From Blastocatellia bacterium (GTDB taxonomy: Bacteria; Acidobacteriota; Blastocatellia; Chloracidobacteriales; Chloracidobacteriaceae), in NCBI GenBank assembly GCA_019695185.1, contig JAIBAN010000084.1:1-33970 (forward strand): a stretch of DNA of 33,970 nt. Reading direction: 5' to 3'. This document shows, in pieces, positions 7,671 through 16,222 of the stretch. A program made the position numbers and the translations under genes. The notes beneath the pieces are model-generated. The model worked only from the letters and a program-made list of their open reading frames with translations. It did no database searches and had not been told where the DNA came from. Numbering within the stretch: the stretch's first letter is position 1; every line of letters begins with the position of its first letter.

Positions 7671-7731
7671 TGAGTGACAAATGACTGCTGAAGGGAAGGT
7701 TCGCAAATACTTACCAGTCATTTGTCACTCA
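7671..7731. repeat. Perfect 16-bp inverted repeat between convergent genes
   Basis: Arms 7671-7686 and 7716-7731 are perfectly complementary, with a 29-bp loop. TGA occurs at exact 7-bp steps (starting 7675, 7682, 7689), so it belongs to the N4-TGA heptad family seen elsewhere in the window. It lies after the pilin stop and before the MurJ stop and may act as a bidirectional terminator, but there is no T-tract. Confidence 0.85.
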
Positions 7732-7765
7732 ACGTCAGAAACACCTGGATACCACTCCCGATTTC

Positions 7766-9475
7766 TCACCAAACTGTCCCTATTCTTTTTGCCAAGTTTC
7801 CCCCAAAAGCTTGTAAAGCCCAAATAAATTCATCGATTCCCAGCACTTTACAGGTAACCGCAAAAAGCAGACTGCTCCCGGTAATTGCAATGCCCAATTG
7901 AGTCATACGCCCTCCTGAGGTTACCGGAACCCACATTCTTGAAACAGCCCAAGCCGTAACGGCTAACACAGCCGAAGCCATCAGGATTTTCAAGAGCCTC
8001 CTCCCCTGCAGACAAACGATTGGGAGATGGGTATGAAACCGCAAAATCAACAGGAAAACCATGAATTCCGCCAGAATCACACCTGCAGTTGAAAGAGCAA
8101 GCCCGGTATGGCCAAATTGCAGTTTACGAACCAGTACCAGATTAAAAATGTAGTTCAATACGATTGAAATGAGACTGACCCAGACTGGAGTACGCGTATC
8201 GCCAAGTGCATAAAACGCCGGAGCCAGCACTTTGATGGCGGCATAACCAGCCAGACCAATGGCGTAACAAGCTAACGCAGCGGCCGTTTCACGGGTATCA
8301 CCAGCAGTAAATTTCCCATGTTCATAAATAACTGACACAATGAGATTTCCTAATATTGCCAAACCACAGGCAGACGGAATACATAAAACAAAAACCAAAC
8401 CAAGGGCATGAGAAACCCGTTGGTTGAATTCGACGATTTCCTTGCGTACTGCGGCTCGGGCAATTCCAGGAAGCGAGGTTGTAGCAATGGCAACTCCAAA
8501 CACACCAATCGGAAATTGAATCAAACGAAAGGCGTAATTCAGCCAGCCAACCCTTCCATCTCCTAATTCAGAAGCAAAATTGCTGTTGACAAAAACGTTG
8601 ATTTGCGTCGCCGCCCCACCTAAAACCACTGGTATCAATAAGGTGAAAACCCGTCTGACATCCGGCTGGTTCCACCCGAATGAAAATACGTAACGAAATC
8701 CGGTGTGAAAGAGGCTGGGCATTTGAATCAGAATTTGGAGCACTCCCCCGATTAAAGTTCCCAAAGCCATACCGAAAACAGCCTGGGTTGCTCCTGGAAT
8801 ACCAGCTAACTCAGTCCGCCACCAAAGATGTCGAATCACAGCAGTTACATATTGGGGTGCCGCCAGAAAGGCACAGATCAAGCCGCCCAATACAGCCCCA
8901 ACATTGAAAATGGCTGAAGCAAAGGAAGGTGCCAGGAAGCGCTCTTTGACAGTGAGCAGCCCCATCATCCAGGCAGCTATGAAAACCAGCCCTCCGAAGG
9001 GCCACATCCACTGTGCCAGATAAATGGTCAAGGCTCGTTTTTCGGCTGTGATTCCAAAACCAGGGGCAATTGTATCAACAATTTGCGGAGAAAAAACAAT
9101 TCCGGCAAAGACCGTTGGGAGTAAGAGCAGCAACAAGAGATTCAAGACCCGGCTTGCCAGCAGCCAGGCTTCCGGTTCGCCCTTCGTCTCAAGTTTTTCG
9201 GTAAAAACAGTAAGAAAAGCAGCGGAAAGTGCTCCTTCGGCAAACAGGTCCCGAAGGAGGTTAGGAATTCGAAAAGCCGTTACAAACGCGTCATATTCAA
9301 ACCCTGCCCCGAAAAAGACTGCACATATCTGTTCCCGAACCAGCCCCAGAATCCGGCTTGTCAAAACCGCGAATCCGACCAACCCGGTTGAACGATTGGA
9401 AGGTGAAGTGTGGGAATGAACCGTGTCCGTTTCCACATTACTCGGACTCGGAACGCTTGGCTGTTCAACGGACAA
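7766..9475 (-). CDS. murJ: MurJ-type lipid II flippase (MviN)
   Basis: 569 residues. It moves lipid-linked peptidoglycan precursor (lipid II) across the inner membrane. After a Ser/Pro/Thr-rich, 30-residue N-terminal tail come about 14 membrane segments. Family hallmarks: SRILGLVREQICAVFFGAG, then DAFVTAFRIPNLLRDLFAEG and ALSAAFLTVF, and later FRLIQFPIGVFGVAIATTSLPG. The start is TTG at 9475: a good AGGAG lies 7 bp upstream, and the next in-frame ATG falls inside the membrane domain. It is the last gene of the four-gene minus-strand run from 12831, 22 bp behind the hydrolase. Length is slightly above the usual 500-530 because of the tail. Confidence 0.93.
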   Translation of the reverse strand: MSVEQPSVPSPSNVETDTVHSHTSPSNRSTGLVGFAVLTSRILGLVREQICAVFFGAGFEYDAFVTAFRIPNLLRDLFAEGALSAAFLTVFTEKLETKGEPEAWLLASRVLNLLLLLLLPTVFAGIVFSPQIVDTIAPGFGITAEKRALTIYLAQWMWPFGGLVFIAAWMMGLLTVKERFLAPSFASAIFNVGAVLGGLICAFLAAPQYVTAVIRHLWWRTELAGIPGATQAVFGMALGTLIGGVLQILIQMPSLFHTGFRYVFSFGWNQPDVRRVFTLLIPVVLGGAATQINVFVNSNFASELGDGRVGWLNYAFRLIQFPIGVFGVAIATTSLPGIARAAVRKEIVEFNQRVSHALGLVFVLCIPSACGLAILGNLIVSVIYEHGKFTAGDTRETAAALACYAIGLAGYAAIKVLAPAFYALGDTRTPVWVSLISIVLNYIFNLVLVRKLQFGHTGLALSTAGVILAEFMVFLLILRFHTHLPIVCLQGRRLLKILMASAVLAVTAWAVSRMWVPVTSGGRMTQLGIAITGSSLLFAVTCKVLGIDEFIWALQAFGGNLAKRIGTVW

Positions 9476-9482
9476 CGTTCAA

Positions 9483-9487
9483 CTCCT
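9483..9487 (-). promoter_or_regulatory. Shine-Dalgarno deciding the TTG start of murJ
   Basis: AGGAG on the minus strand, 7 bp before TTG at 9475. No in-frame ATG has a comparable site. Confidence 0.7.
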
Positions 9488-9497
9488 GGCAGATGGT

Positions 9498-10577
9498 TTA
9501 GACATTTGCAACCAGGTATTTCCGCAAATGATTTCCCATCAAATATCCATCATAAAACTTAAAAGGGAATTCTCCGGACGTATAATGGCCACAAGGAAGC
9601 CAGGCTGCCTGAAAGGGTATCCGTTGGCGTTCAAATTCACCCATCAATTGGCGTGAAAGGTGGGGAAGAAAAGTCATGTCGTAACGGGCGGAAATGAGCA
9701 GGGTTTTGTGTCCGTGGTAAAGGTCGTTCCGGAGCCGTTTGACATAAGGATGCGGGCTAATGACCGACCAGCATCGGCGCAAGTCATTCCGGGTGATATG
9801 GCCTTCCAGTCCATTGCGGACATGGCGGGTGGAAATACCCGTCCAAACCACGTCGGAAAAATAGCTGGAAACATGATTAAAGGCACCAACCTTGATGCGG
9901 GAATCATGAACATAAGTTAAAAAACTGATGCAGGAACCGATGCTCGTACCAACGATTCCAAACCGGGTGTAGCCTTGGGTTTCAAGCCAATCAATAATCA
10001 CCCGGACATCCTGAACCGCTTGGCGGACCGCTTGAATCGTTCGGCCCAGATTAGGGCTGACCATATAATCAGCTCTCATTTGATGAGGCGGTTTTCGGCT
10101 GTCGTGATAAGGCATGCTGAGCCTCACAGCCGCCATTCCAAGCTTGTTGAGCAACTGGCAAACTGCAACGTGACTGCGATGGTCGCCGTTCCACTGCGGC
10201 AGGGCAATTACCACCGGGGGGCGTTCCGAAGCGAATTTTTTTTCCGGCAGGGGAAAATAGCGAGCGAAAACCAGATTGTTGGTTTCATAGGGTGTGGGAA
10301 CCGGACTGCGAAAGGAAAGCCAATCATCCTCAAGATGACATTCAGGTTGTGTCTGAGGCGTGAAAAAAGCGTCACTGGCAGCCAGAGTACGCTCCGTATA
10401 CGCATCGTAAAGTTCAAGTGGCGGAACTTTAGACCAGTCCGAAAACGGAAGTGGTTCAGGCAGGTAGGCATCCATATCCGTCAAATGGTCAAACCCCCAC
10501 GTAAAGGGTTCAGCACGACGGTTACGGTCACGGGTCGAAAGGTGGACTTCCCAGCGTTGAATCCAATTTTTGAGCAT
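9498..10577 (-). CDS. Alpha/beta hydrolase (dienelactone hydrolase-like)
   Basis: 359 residues from ATG at 10577; a GTG at 10592 is an alternative, and neither has a clear ribosome binding site. The nucleophile elbow is G-T-S-I-G with Ser near residue 212. The likely acid is the Asp of SARYDMTF, and the catalytic His lies in LPCGHYTSGEFPF, giving the full triad. The strand before the first helix is VVIALPQWNGDH, where the oxyanion region would be. There is no signal peptide, so it is predicted to be cytosolic. The C-terminus ends in a basic HLRKYLVANV. The substrate is unknown. It lies between the secreted propeller gene and murJ in one direction, but I see no functional link to lipid II transport beyond co-transcription. 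Confidence 0.82.
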   Translation of the reverse strand: MLKNWIQRWEVHLSTRDRNRRAEPFTWGFDHLTDMDAYLPEPLPFSDWSKVPPLELYDAYTERTLAASDAFFTPQTQPECHLEDDWLSFRSPVPTPYETNNLVFARYFPLPEKKFASERPPVVIALPQWNGDHRSHVAVCQLLNKLGMAAVRLSMPYHDSRKPPHQMRADYMVSPNLGRTIQAVRQAVQDVRVIIDWLETQGYTRFGIVGTSIGSCISFLTYVHDSRIKVGAFNHVSSYFSDVVWTGISTRHVRNGLEGHITRNDLRRCWSVISPHPYVKRLRNDLYHGHKTLLISARYDMTFLPHLSRQLMGEFERQRIPFQAAWLPCGHYTSGEFPFKFYDGYLMGNHLRKYLVANV

Positions 10578-10663
10578 GGCAAGGTGCAGCACCGAGGTAG
10601 AAAAATCCGGAAGTGCCCTGCCCTTGGCTCAGTAGCCTTCCTTTTCCCTTGAATGGCTGTCTT

Positions 10664-11995
10664 TCACCCCCTTGAAGAAAGTTTCCCAAAGAAAATCTGA
10701 TCATTGCTTTGTTCGGTCGTATCAACCCAAATTACAAAGACTTCACCGACCTCACTGACCATGAGCCGGGGTGGCTGGGCATACTGTTTGACTGGTGCGT
10801 AAAACGAAGTCAGGTTGGCAAATTGATTCCCACGATTTGAACTGACAGTATGAACCACATCAAACCGGTTCTTTTTCCCACTATTACTGCTCAGAATCCG
10901 ACGGGCCAACGCATGGAATGAATTTTGGAAAGCACCTAGTGCAACTGAAGTATAGCTGGTTGAAAGAGTTGCAATGAAACGGGGAACGGCAAAATCACCG
11001 GCCCCACCGTTGGCTGACAAACTGAAATAAGCCCGATTGTCAGTGGCGTTGACCCAACCAATATATGACATGCTCCCGGCCACAGCGACAGCAGGGGACA
11101 TCGTTTTGGAAGGAATATTGACGTTGACCAGTTCAAATTTGCGATCTGCCGTGGCTGACAATGCAAAATTCACGCGTGCCACATGTTGCTTGATCTGGGA
11201 CCATCCAACCAAGATGCGGTCAGACGAACCCGCCAACTGAATATCGTAAGGTGTTCCGTCCTGATTGGCAGACAGAGTTTGTGGATCCGTAAAAGTTACC
11301 GACTGGGGTCGGCTGACAGCCACATTCAATCTAATCCGATTGCCGCCTTCTTCCAGCCAAGCCAATACAATTTCACCGCTTTCGGTCACAATGGCAGAGA
11401 GCCGGGTCACATTTCCAGCCGTGGTAATCACCTTTACTGGAGCCCTCCCCCAAGTTTTCCCCGCATCCTCCGAAGCGTTTGCAAAAATCTGCCGGACCCC
11501 TTTTTCCGTTTGCACGAAAAAGGCAAAAAACTTTCCGTCACGAGCCAAAACCGTTCCCCCAAAAGCTGTTTCAGCAAGGTTGGAAATTGCCACAACTGGG
11601 GAAAGTGGGGTTGATTCGTCCGAACGCCCGCGTGCCACCACCCTGGATGCATTTTCATCCCAGATGATACAGGTTCGGGTTCCCTGCATGGCAAGGGAAG
11701 GATTTCGGGATGGTTCCGGAGAATTTGAAAGGTTTTCTGCTGGGGTGAAACTTCCGCCCCGATCAATCGAACGAACAAAAAACACATCGCCATTTCCCGT
11801 GACTGAATCCTGATAGGCAACCCCCACCACATTTCCATTACGGGTAATACGCGGATTGGAAGCATTTCCGACACTACGAGAGAGATTAGTGGCAGGCTGC
11901 GTGCTTTCTGACGGATCTGAATTTTGGGCAAACAAGCCCGTCCCAAACAGTTGGGTGAAACAAACAGCTAATAACAAAACAACAAACACACGCAT
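10664..11995 (-). CDS. Secreted BNR/sialidase-like beta-propeller protein
   Basis: 443 residues. The signal peptide is clear (MRVFVVLLLAVCFTQLF followed by cleavage after LFA-Q). The mature part contains Asp-box-like BNR repeats of the type S-x-D-x-G-x-x-W/F: SIDRGGSFT, NASEDAGKTWG and SNRGNQF, together with repeated strands such as VVGVAYQDS, TCIIWDE, IVLAWLEEG, ILVGWSQ, SYIGWVN and VFVIWVD. This implies a six- or seven-bladed propeller. The classical sialidase arginine triad and FRIP motif are not recognisable, so it is probably a binding or structural protein rather than an active sialidase. It is 47 bp downstream of the ATPase gene and in the same direction. Its role is unknown. Confidence 0.8.
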   Translation of the reverse strand: MRVFVVLLLAVCFTQLFGTGLFAQNSDPSESTQPATNLSRSVGNASNPRITRNGNVVGVAYQDSVTGNGDVFFVRSIDRGGSFTPAENLSNSPEPSRNPSLAMQGTRTCIIWDENASRVVARGRSDESTPLSPVVAISNLAETAFGGTVLARDGKFFAFFVQTEKGVRQIFANASEDAGKTWGRAPVKVITTAGNVTRLSAIVTESGEIVLAWLEEGGNRIRLNVAVSRPQSVTFTDPQTLSANQDGTPYDIQLAGSSDRILVGWSQIKQHVARVNFALSATADRKFELVNVNIPSKTMSPAVAVAGSMSYIGWVNATDNRAYFSLSANGGAGDFAVPRFIATLSTSYTSVALGAFQNSFHALARRILSSNSGKKNRFDVVHTVSSNRGNQFANLTSFYAPVKQYAQPPRLMVSEVGEVFVIWVDTTEQSNDQIFFGKLSSRG

Positions 11996-12042
11996 TGGAG
12001 TTGATCATCCAAATGACCGAAATTCACCGGCAGTCCCCTGGC

Positions 12043-12831
12043 TTAACGGATAAGAGCTGGCTGCGTCTTCGGTGAGAGCGCTTTTTGACGATAATCCTCA
12101 CCCTGGATAATAACGGTCCGACACATTTCATACAAACGGGAACGAAGCCGAATTCCAACTCGTTCGGTCAGGGTTTCGTCATATCCACCTTTGACCGGGG
12201 TGTCCAGATAGTTTGAAGTAAAAATCGTGGTCTTTTTTTCATTATATCTGGTATTGATGATTTGGGTCATGGTCTCTTGTACCCAGGCAGTTGGCTTATT
12301 GGCTCCCAACTCATCCAGGACCAGCACTTCAGCTTCATAGACCGGAGCCAATACTTTCAACTCTGAGGTTTGAGTATTGGGGTTATAGCTTTCCTGGATT
12401 TCTTTAAGCAAATCCCGAAAGTCGTAAAACAAACATGGCACGTTTTTCCAGGTAATCAATTTATTAATTACGGCTGCGGCAAGATGGGTTTTTCCTATCC
12501 CGCAAGGCCCCAAAAATAAGAGCCCATAATCAATCATGGGGTACTCTTTCACAAAATGGTTGCAATCCTGTTGCGCCCGAGCTTGAGAAATAAATTCGTT
12601 GGTATTGGGTTTGCCCTGCGGGTAATAGTTGGTCAACGTGCAGTTCTTATAACGCGGGGGAATTTGGGCCTTGGTCAGCAACTGCTCCTGTTGGTTAGCT
12701 TTCCGGCATTCACAGGGACGCACTTGGCGGGTTCCGGCCACAGTTGCCCAGCCCGTTCCCCGGCAGGAGGAACAGTCCGGCTTGGCTTGTGAAACTGGGG
12801 TATACAAACTGACCTGATCGCGGGCGGACAT
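12043..12831 (-). CDS. DnaC/DnaI-like AAA+ ATPase with N-terminal zinc motif
   Basis: 262 residues. The N-terminus has a zinc-binding pattern CSSCRGTGW ... RPCECR (C-x2-C then C-x-C). The AAA+ module follows: Walker A GPCGIGKT (residues 108-115), Walker B VLVLDELGA, and later TIFTSNYLDTP and a basic sensor-2-like end with RLRSRLYEMCRTV. This pattern matches helicase loaders DnaC/DnaI and the related IstB transposition ATPases. No istA or transposase is adjacent, and the zinc motif favours a DnaI-type primosomal protein. By family it would bind ssDNA and help load the replicative helicase. It appears to head a run of minus-strand genes (ATPase, propeller, hydrolase, murJ). The start is ATG at 12831, with no strong ribosome binding site. 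Confidence 0.85.
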   Translation of the reverse strand: MSARDQVSLYTPVSQAKPDCSSCRGTGWATVAGTRQVRPCECRKANQQEQLLTKAQIPPRYKNCTLTNYYPQGKPNTNEFISQARAQQDCNHFVKEYPMIDYGLLFLGPCGIGKTHLAAAVINKLITWKNVPCLFYDFRDLLKEIQESYNPNTQTSELKVLAPVYEAEVLVLDELGANKPTAWVQETMTQIINTRYNEKKTTIFTSNYLDTPVKGGYDETLTERVGIRLRSRLYEMCRTVIIQGEDYRQKALSPKTQPALIR

Positions 12832-13011
12832 AGGCGTTCAATCTGAATGAGACACTTCCGACACGTTCTTTAACACTCAAAATTTGTGTTGGAATTTGGG
12901 TAAAACCTTTGAATGTCTGCGTGAAGAGCGTCGGCAAGTATGGGCGAAGCAGTTCAAAAAATCAAGCATGGGCAAGGTAAATTTCTTTGGCAGGATCCCG
13001 TCCAGGTTGGG

Positions 13012-13041
13012 TTGATTATGAAAACATTTTTCAAGTAGTAT
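13012..13041 (+). promoter_or_regulatory. Candidate sigma-70 promoter for the feo operon
   Basis: TTGATT (13012-13017), an 18-bp spacer and TAGTAT (13036-13041) give four matches out of six in each box. It is about 70 bp upstream of the first feoA start. A Fur operator was looked for and not recognised. Confidence 0.4.
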
Positions 13042-13108
13042 AGTTGTCAGTCATTGAAAAAACCACTTTGCACCTAGCAAACATTTCATATCGGGGGATG
13101 TATCCCTT

Positions 13109-13381
13109 ATGTTGCATACCTTGCTTTCTTCATTTCGCTCACGTCGGACAAACCTGGATATCCCGCAAAAGCTGGCTGAAGTTCCAACGGGCTGTCGGGT
13201 TCGGATTTGCAAATTGTCTGAAGTGGAAGGTGTCGAAATGCTCCGTGAACGAGGTTTGTGCGAGGATGCTGAGGTTCGTGTTCTGTCTGCCGGTGACCCC
13301 TTGGTATGCCTGGTTTGGGGCAGCCGGGTCATGCTCAATCGGACGACCGCCGAATCAATTACGGTGGAAGTCCTTTCCTGA
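13109..13381 (+). CDS. feoA: FeoA family protein (first copy)
   Basis: 90 residues, an SH3-like FeoA domain (about 20-88). The visible pattern is KLAEVPTGCRVRICKL, then a second strand segment with MLRERGLCEDAEVRVLSAGDP and VWGSRVMLNRTTAESITV, the usual FeoA order (L..l..G....i, L..lGl..g..v.v....gdp, ..g....l....a..i.v). FeoA is a small cytosolic partner of the FeoB iron permease. It is the first gene of the feo run and is followed 42 bp later by a second FeoA gene, a stretch holding heptamer repeats. It has a 20-residue basic N-terminal extension that the second copy has in a different form. Confidence 0.88.
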   Translation: MLHTLLSSFRSRRTNLDIPQKLAEVPTGCRVRICKLSEVEGVEMLRERGLCEDAEVRVLSAGDPLVCLVWGSRVMLNRTTAESITVEVLS

Positions 13382-13386
13382 GTTGG

Positions 13387-13414
13387 GAATTTTGAATTTT
13401 CAGTTTTGAATTTT
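13387..13414 (+). repeat. Heptamer repeat GAATTTT x2, CAGTTTT, GAATTTT
   Basis: Four 7-bp units in the gap between the two feoA genes. It keeps the heptad period but not the TGA ending of the other arrays. It ends 9 bp before the second feoA start and could affect its translation. Confidence 0.8.
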
Positions 13415-13422
13415 ATCCAGTT

Positions 13423-13683
13423 ATGAGTGAAACGACCCCGACCAATACAGTTCTGAAAATAACACTTGATACGTTGAAAATCGGCCAGGAAGCACGGGTG
13501 GACCGGGTCCGGGGCGGACGCGCCAATGCCCAGCGCCTGCAGGAAATGGGCCTGATTGCCGGTACCACCATTCGCATTCTGAAATTTGCCCCGCTCGGTG
13601 ACCCGATTGAAATTTTCTTGCGCGGCTATCATTTGACGCTCCGCAGGGAAGAAGCAGCCTTTATCGAAGTGACGCCGCTGTAA
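13423..13683 (+). CDS. feoA: FeoA family protein (second copy)
   Basis: 86 residues. FeoA domain from about residue 12: LKIGQEARVDRVRGG, RLQEMGLIAGTTIRILKFAP, LGDPIEIFLRGYHLTLRREE, AAFIEVTPL. It is a better match to the canonical FeoA pattern than the first copy (LQEMGL...G..I.I...APLGDP). It is followed by feoB after 13 bp, so FeoA, FeoA and FeoB are made together. Two successive FeoA proteins before FeoB is a known variant arrangement, and the two copies differ strongly, which suggests separate roles rather than a recent duplication. Confidence 0.93.
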   Translation: MSETTPTNTVLKITLDTLKIGQEARVDRVRGGRANAQRLQEMGLIAGTTIRILKFAPLGDPIEIFLRGYHLTLRREEAAFIEVTPL

Positions 13684-13696
13684 ATCGCTGGTTTTT

Positions 13697-15925
13697 ATGA
13701 GCTTGGATTCGTTGTCAGCACCTATCGCCCCCTCTTCTTCAGCCTCTCGCACAATCGCTTTAGCTGGAAATCCAAATTGTGGGAAAACCACCCTTTTCAA
13801 TGCCCTGACGGGCTTGCGGCAACGTGTTGGCAATTACGCCGGCGTCACGGTTGAGAAAAAAGAAGGCAAACTCCAGGTGGGTGAAACGGATGTCAATGTC
13901 GTTGACATTCCAGGCATTTACAGCCTTTCCGCCCGTTCTTTGGATGAACAGGTGGCCCGCAATGTTCTGCTTGGAACTCAGGCAGATGCCTCCCGCCCTG
14001 ACTTTATTGTGTCCATCGTGGATGCCAGCAACCTGGAACGGAATCTGTATCTGACGACCCAACTCATGGAACTTGGTCGCCCGGTTCTGGTTGCACTGAA
14101 TATGATGGATGTGGCCGCCCAAAATGGGATTGATATTGATGCCGCTGCTTTGGGGGAAGCCCTTGGCGTACCGGTTTTGCCCATTGTGGCCAGCCGTGAA
14201 GTCGGTCTGGAGCCGCTCAAACGGCGCTTGGTAGAACCACTTCCACCTCTTCCGAAACGCCATTGGAAACTTGCACCCTCGCTTGAAGATGAAATTAAAA
14301 AACTTGCTGATTTTCTGACCGAGCACCAACTGATTGAACCCCTGGCAGCCGAAGGCGAAGCCATTCGCCTGTTGCTCAATGACATGGAGGCAGCTCCCGT
14401 TCAAATTGAGCTTCCGCCGGAGCTTGAAAACCGGATTATCCAGGCCCGCGAACGGCTGGAAGCAGCCGACATTGACTGGTGGGCGGTCGAAGCCGAAGCC
14501 CGTTACGGTTGGATTAAGCACATCTGTGCCCATGCTGTGGTGACCGCTGAGGGCTTCAAACATACCACCAGCGATAAAATTGACCGGGTGGTCACGCATC
14601 GGATTCTTGGCCCGCTCTTTTTTGCCTTTATCTTAATTCTGGTTTTTGAAAGCATCTCCCGCTTTGCCCAGTATCCCATGGATTTGATTGGCGGCTTTTT
14701 TGATTATGCCGGTGATTGGGTGCGCGGTCTGGTTCCGCCTGGCGATATGCAGGGGCTTCTGGCTGACGGAGTGATTCCCGGTGTGGGCGGTGTCATCACC
14801 TTTCTGCCGCAAATTCTGATTCTTTCGTTTTTTATTTCCCTGCTCGAAGATTCCGGCTACATGGCACGAGCTGCCTTTATCATGGACCGTATCATGCGGC
14901 GGGTCGGATTGAACGGAAAATCCTTTATTCCCCTACTCAGTTCCTTTGCCTGCGCGATTCCGGGCATTATGGCCACCCGGACGATTGAAAACCCAAAAGA
15001 CCGGCTGGTAACCATCCTGATTGCGCCGCTCATGAGTTGCAGTGCCCGCCTGCCGGTCTATTTGTTGATGATTCACACGTTTTTCCCCAGTGGAAAACGG
15101 ATCGGAATCTTCAGCACCCAAACCGTGGTCCTTTTTTCCATGTATGTGCTCGGCATTGTCGCGGCCATCGGAATGGGTTGGCTGTTTAAAAAAACCCTCC
15201 TCCGAGGTCATTCGCCACCACTCATTATGGAACTGCCGCCGTACCGATTCCCAGCCTGGCGGAATGTGTTTTCCACCATGCTGACCCGCGCCGGACAGTT
15301 CCTGCAACGGGCAGGAACCGTTATTCTGGCTATTTCCATGGTGCTTTGGTTTTTGGCGGCCTATCCAAAAAACATTCAGTTGTCCCGCAACTATGCGACT
15401 GAACGGCAACAGATGGAAACCCGTTTTCAAGCAGGCCAATTGACAGAAGCAGAAAAAGAGCAGCAACTGGCAGAACTCAAAGTGGCCGAAGCCTCCGAGC
15501 GGAGCCGGAAAAGCTATCTGGGGACGATGGGGCACACGCTGGAGCCGGCTATTCGCCCGCTTGGTTTCAATTGGAAGATTGGCATTGGACTGATTTCGGC
15601 TTTTGCCGCTCGTGAAGTCATTATCAGTACGATGGCAATTGTCTATAGTGTGGGAGACGACGAGGCCAACGAAAACACCCAAAGCCTGCAAAAAGCACTG
15701 CAAAACGACCGCTACCCGGATGGCAGGCCGGTCTATACACCACTGGTGGCCGTGGCGTTGATGGTCTTTTTTGTTTTGGCCTTGCAGTGCATGTCAACCT
15801 TTGCCATTGTCCGCCGCGAAACCAACAGTTGGCGCTGGCCGTTTTTTATGCTCGGCTACATGACGGCGCTGGCGTATGTAACAACTTTGATTGTCTATCA
15901 AGGTGGGCGGATGTTGGGATTCTGA
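13697..15925 (+). CDS. feoB: FeoB ferrous iron transporter
   Basis: 742 residues, the inner membrane Fe(II) permease with an N-terminal G-protein domain. G1 is GNPNCGKT (24-31), G2 Thr51 in NYAGVTVEKKEG, G3 DIPG (70-73), and G4 NMMD near 135-138. The GDP-dissociation-inhibitor-like helical region follows, then the membrane domain with the two Gate motifs: FLPQILILSFFISLLEDSGYMARAAF and, further on, the repeated motif LISAFAAREVI. Length is normal for the family (about 700-770). A charged insert near residues 565-605 (ATERQQMETRFQAGQ and following) is a large periplasmic or cytoplasmic loop. Regulation is unknown, but the gene is in an operon with two FeoA proteins and a Cys-rich membrane partner. 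Confidence 0.96.
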   Translation: MSLDSLSAPIAPSSSASRTIALAGNPNCGKTTLFNALTGLRQRVGNYAGVTVEKKEGKLQVGETDVNVVDIPGIYSLSARSLDEQVARNVLLGTQADASRPDFIVSIVDASNLERNLYLTTQLMELGRPVLVALNMMDVAAQNGIDIDAAALGEALGVPVLPIVASREVGLEPLKRRLVEPLPPLPKRHWKLAPSLEDEIKKLADFLTEHQLIEPLAAEGEAIRLLLNDMEAAPVQIELPPELENRIIQARERLEAADIDWWAVEAEARYGWIKHICAHAVVTAEGFKHTTSDKIDRVVTHRILGPLFFAFILILVFESISRFAQYPMDLIGGFFDYAGDWVRGLVPPGDMQGLLADGVIPGVGGVITFLPQILILSFFISLLEDSGYMARAAFIMDRIMRRVGLNGKSFIPLLSSFACAIPGIMATRTIENPKDRLVTILIAPLMSCSARLPVYLLMIHTFFPSGKRIGIFSTQTVVLFSMYVLGIVAAIGMGWLFKKTLLRGHSPPLIMELPPYRFPAWRNVFSTMLTRAGQFLQRAGTVILAISMVLWFLAAYPKNIQLSRNYATERQQMETRFQAGQLTEAEKEQQLAELKVAEASERSRKSYLGTMGHTLEPAIRPLGFNWKIGIGLISAFAAREVIISTMAIVYSVGDDEANENTQSLQKALQNDRYPDGRPVYTPLVAVALMVFFVLALQCMSTFAIVRRETNSWRWPFFMLGYMTALAYVTTLIVYQGGRMLGF

Positions 15926-16019
15926 AGGACATTTGCCCATTTGTGATGTGCCGTTTGCTATTTCGGAGACAAATCCAAGGTGGCAAATGGTCATTCGCAA
16001 ATTGCAACTGAAAGAAGTT

Positions 16020-16217
16020 ATGAATCAGTCAATTCTTGCCTTTCTCTGTGTTGCGGCTGCCGCTCTCTATCTGGCGCGGGGCTGGGTAGCCGAAATCCGC
16101 CAGCACCTGCGCCCCTCAGCCAAGGGTTGTGCCGGGAACTGTGGCTGTTCAGCAGCCCAACCATCCCCCCCGCGTCCTGCGGGAAAGCCATCTCGGTCCC
16201 TTCCCGTGCTTCGCTAA
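16020..16217 (+). CDS. FeoB-associated Cys-rich membrane protein
   Basis: 65 residues from ATG at 16020, preceded by GAAAGAAG. One membrane segment (ILAFLCVAAAALYLARGW) is followed by a basic stretch and the Cys cluster KGCAGNCGCS, then a Pro/Ser-rich tail. This is the layout of the small FeoB-associated Cys-rich proteins (P12/FeoC-like family) found next to feoB. They are thought to assist iron transport, possibly by metal or thiol chemistry; the mechanism is not known. It starts 94 bp after the feoB stop and ends 5 bp from the convergent gene at 16223. Few databases predict genes this short. Confidence 0.7.
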   Translation: MNQSILAFLCVAAAALYLARGWVAEIRQHLRPSAKGCAGNCGCSAAQPSPPRPAGKPSRSLPVLR

Positions 16218-16222
16218 ATTTG

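Noticed and set aside
10664..11995. Active sialidase
   Set aside because: BNR-like repeats are present but the arginine triad and FRIP motif are not recognisable.
12043..12831. IstB transposition protein of an IS21-type element
   Set aside because: No istA or inverted repeats beside it, and the N-terminal zinc motif fits DnaI-like loaders better.
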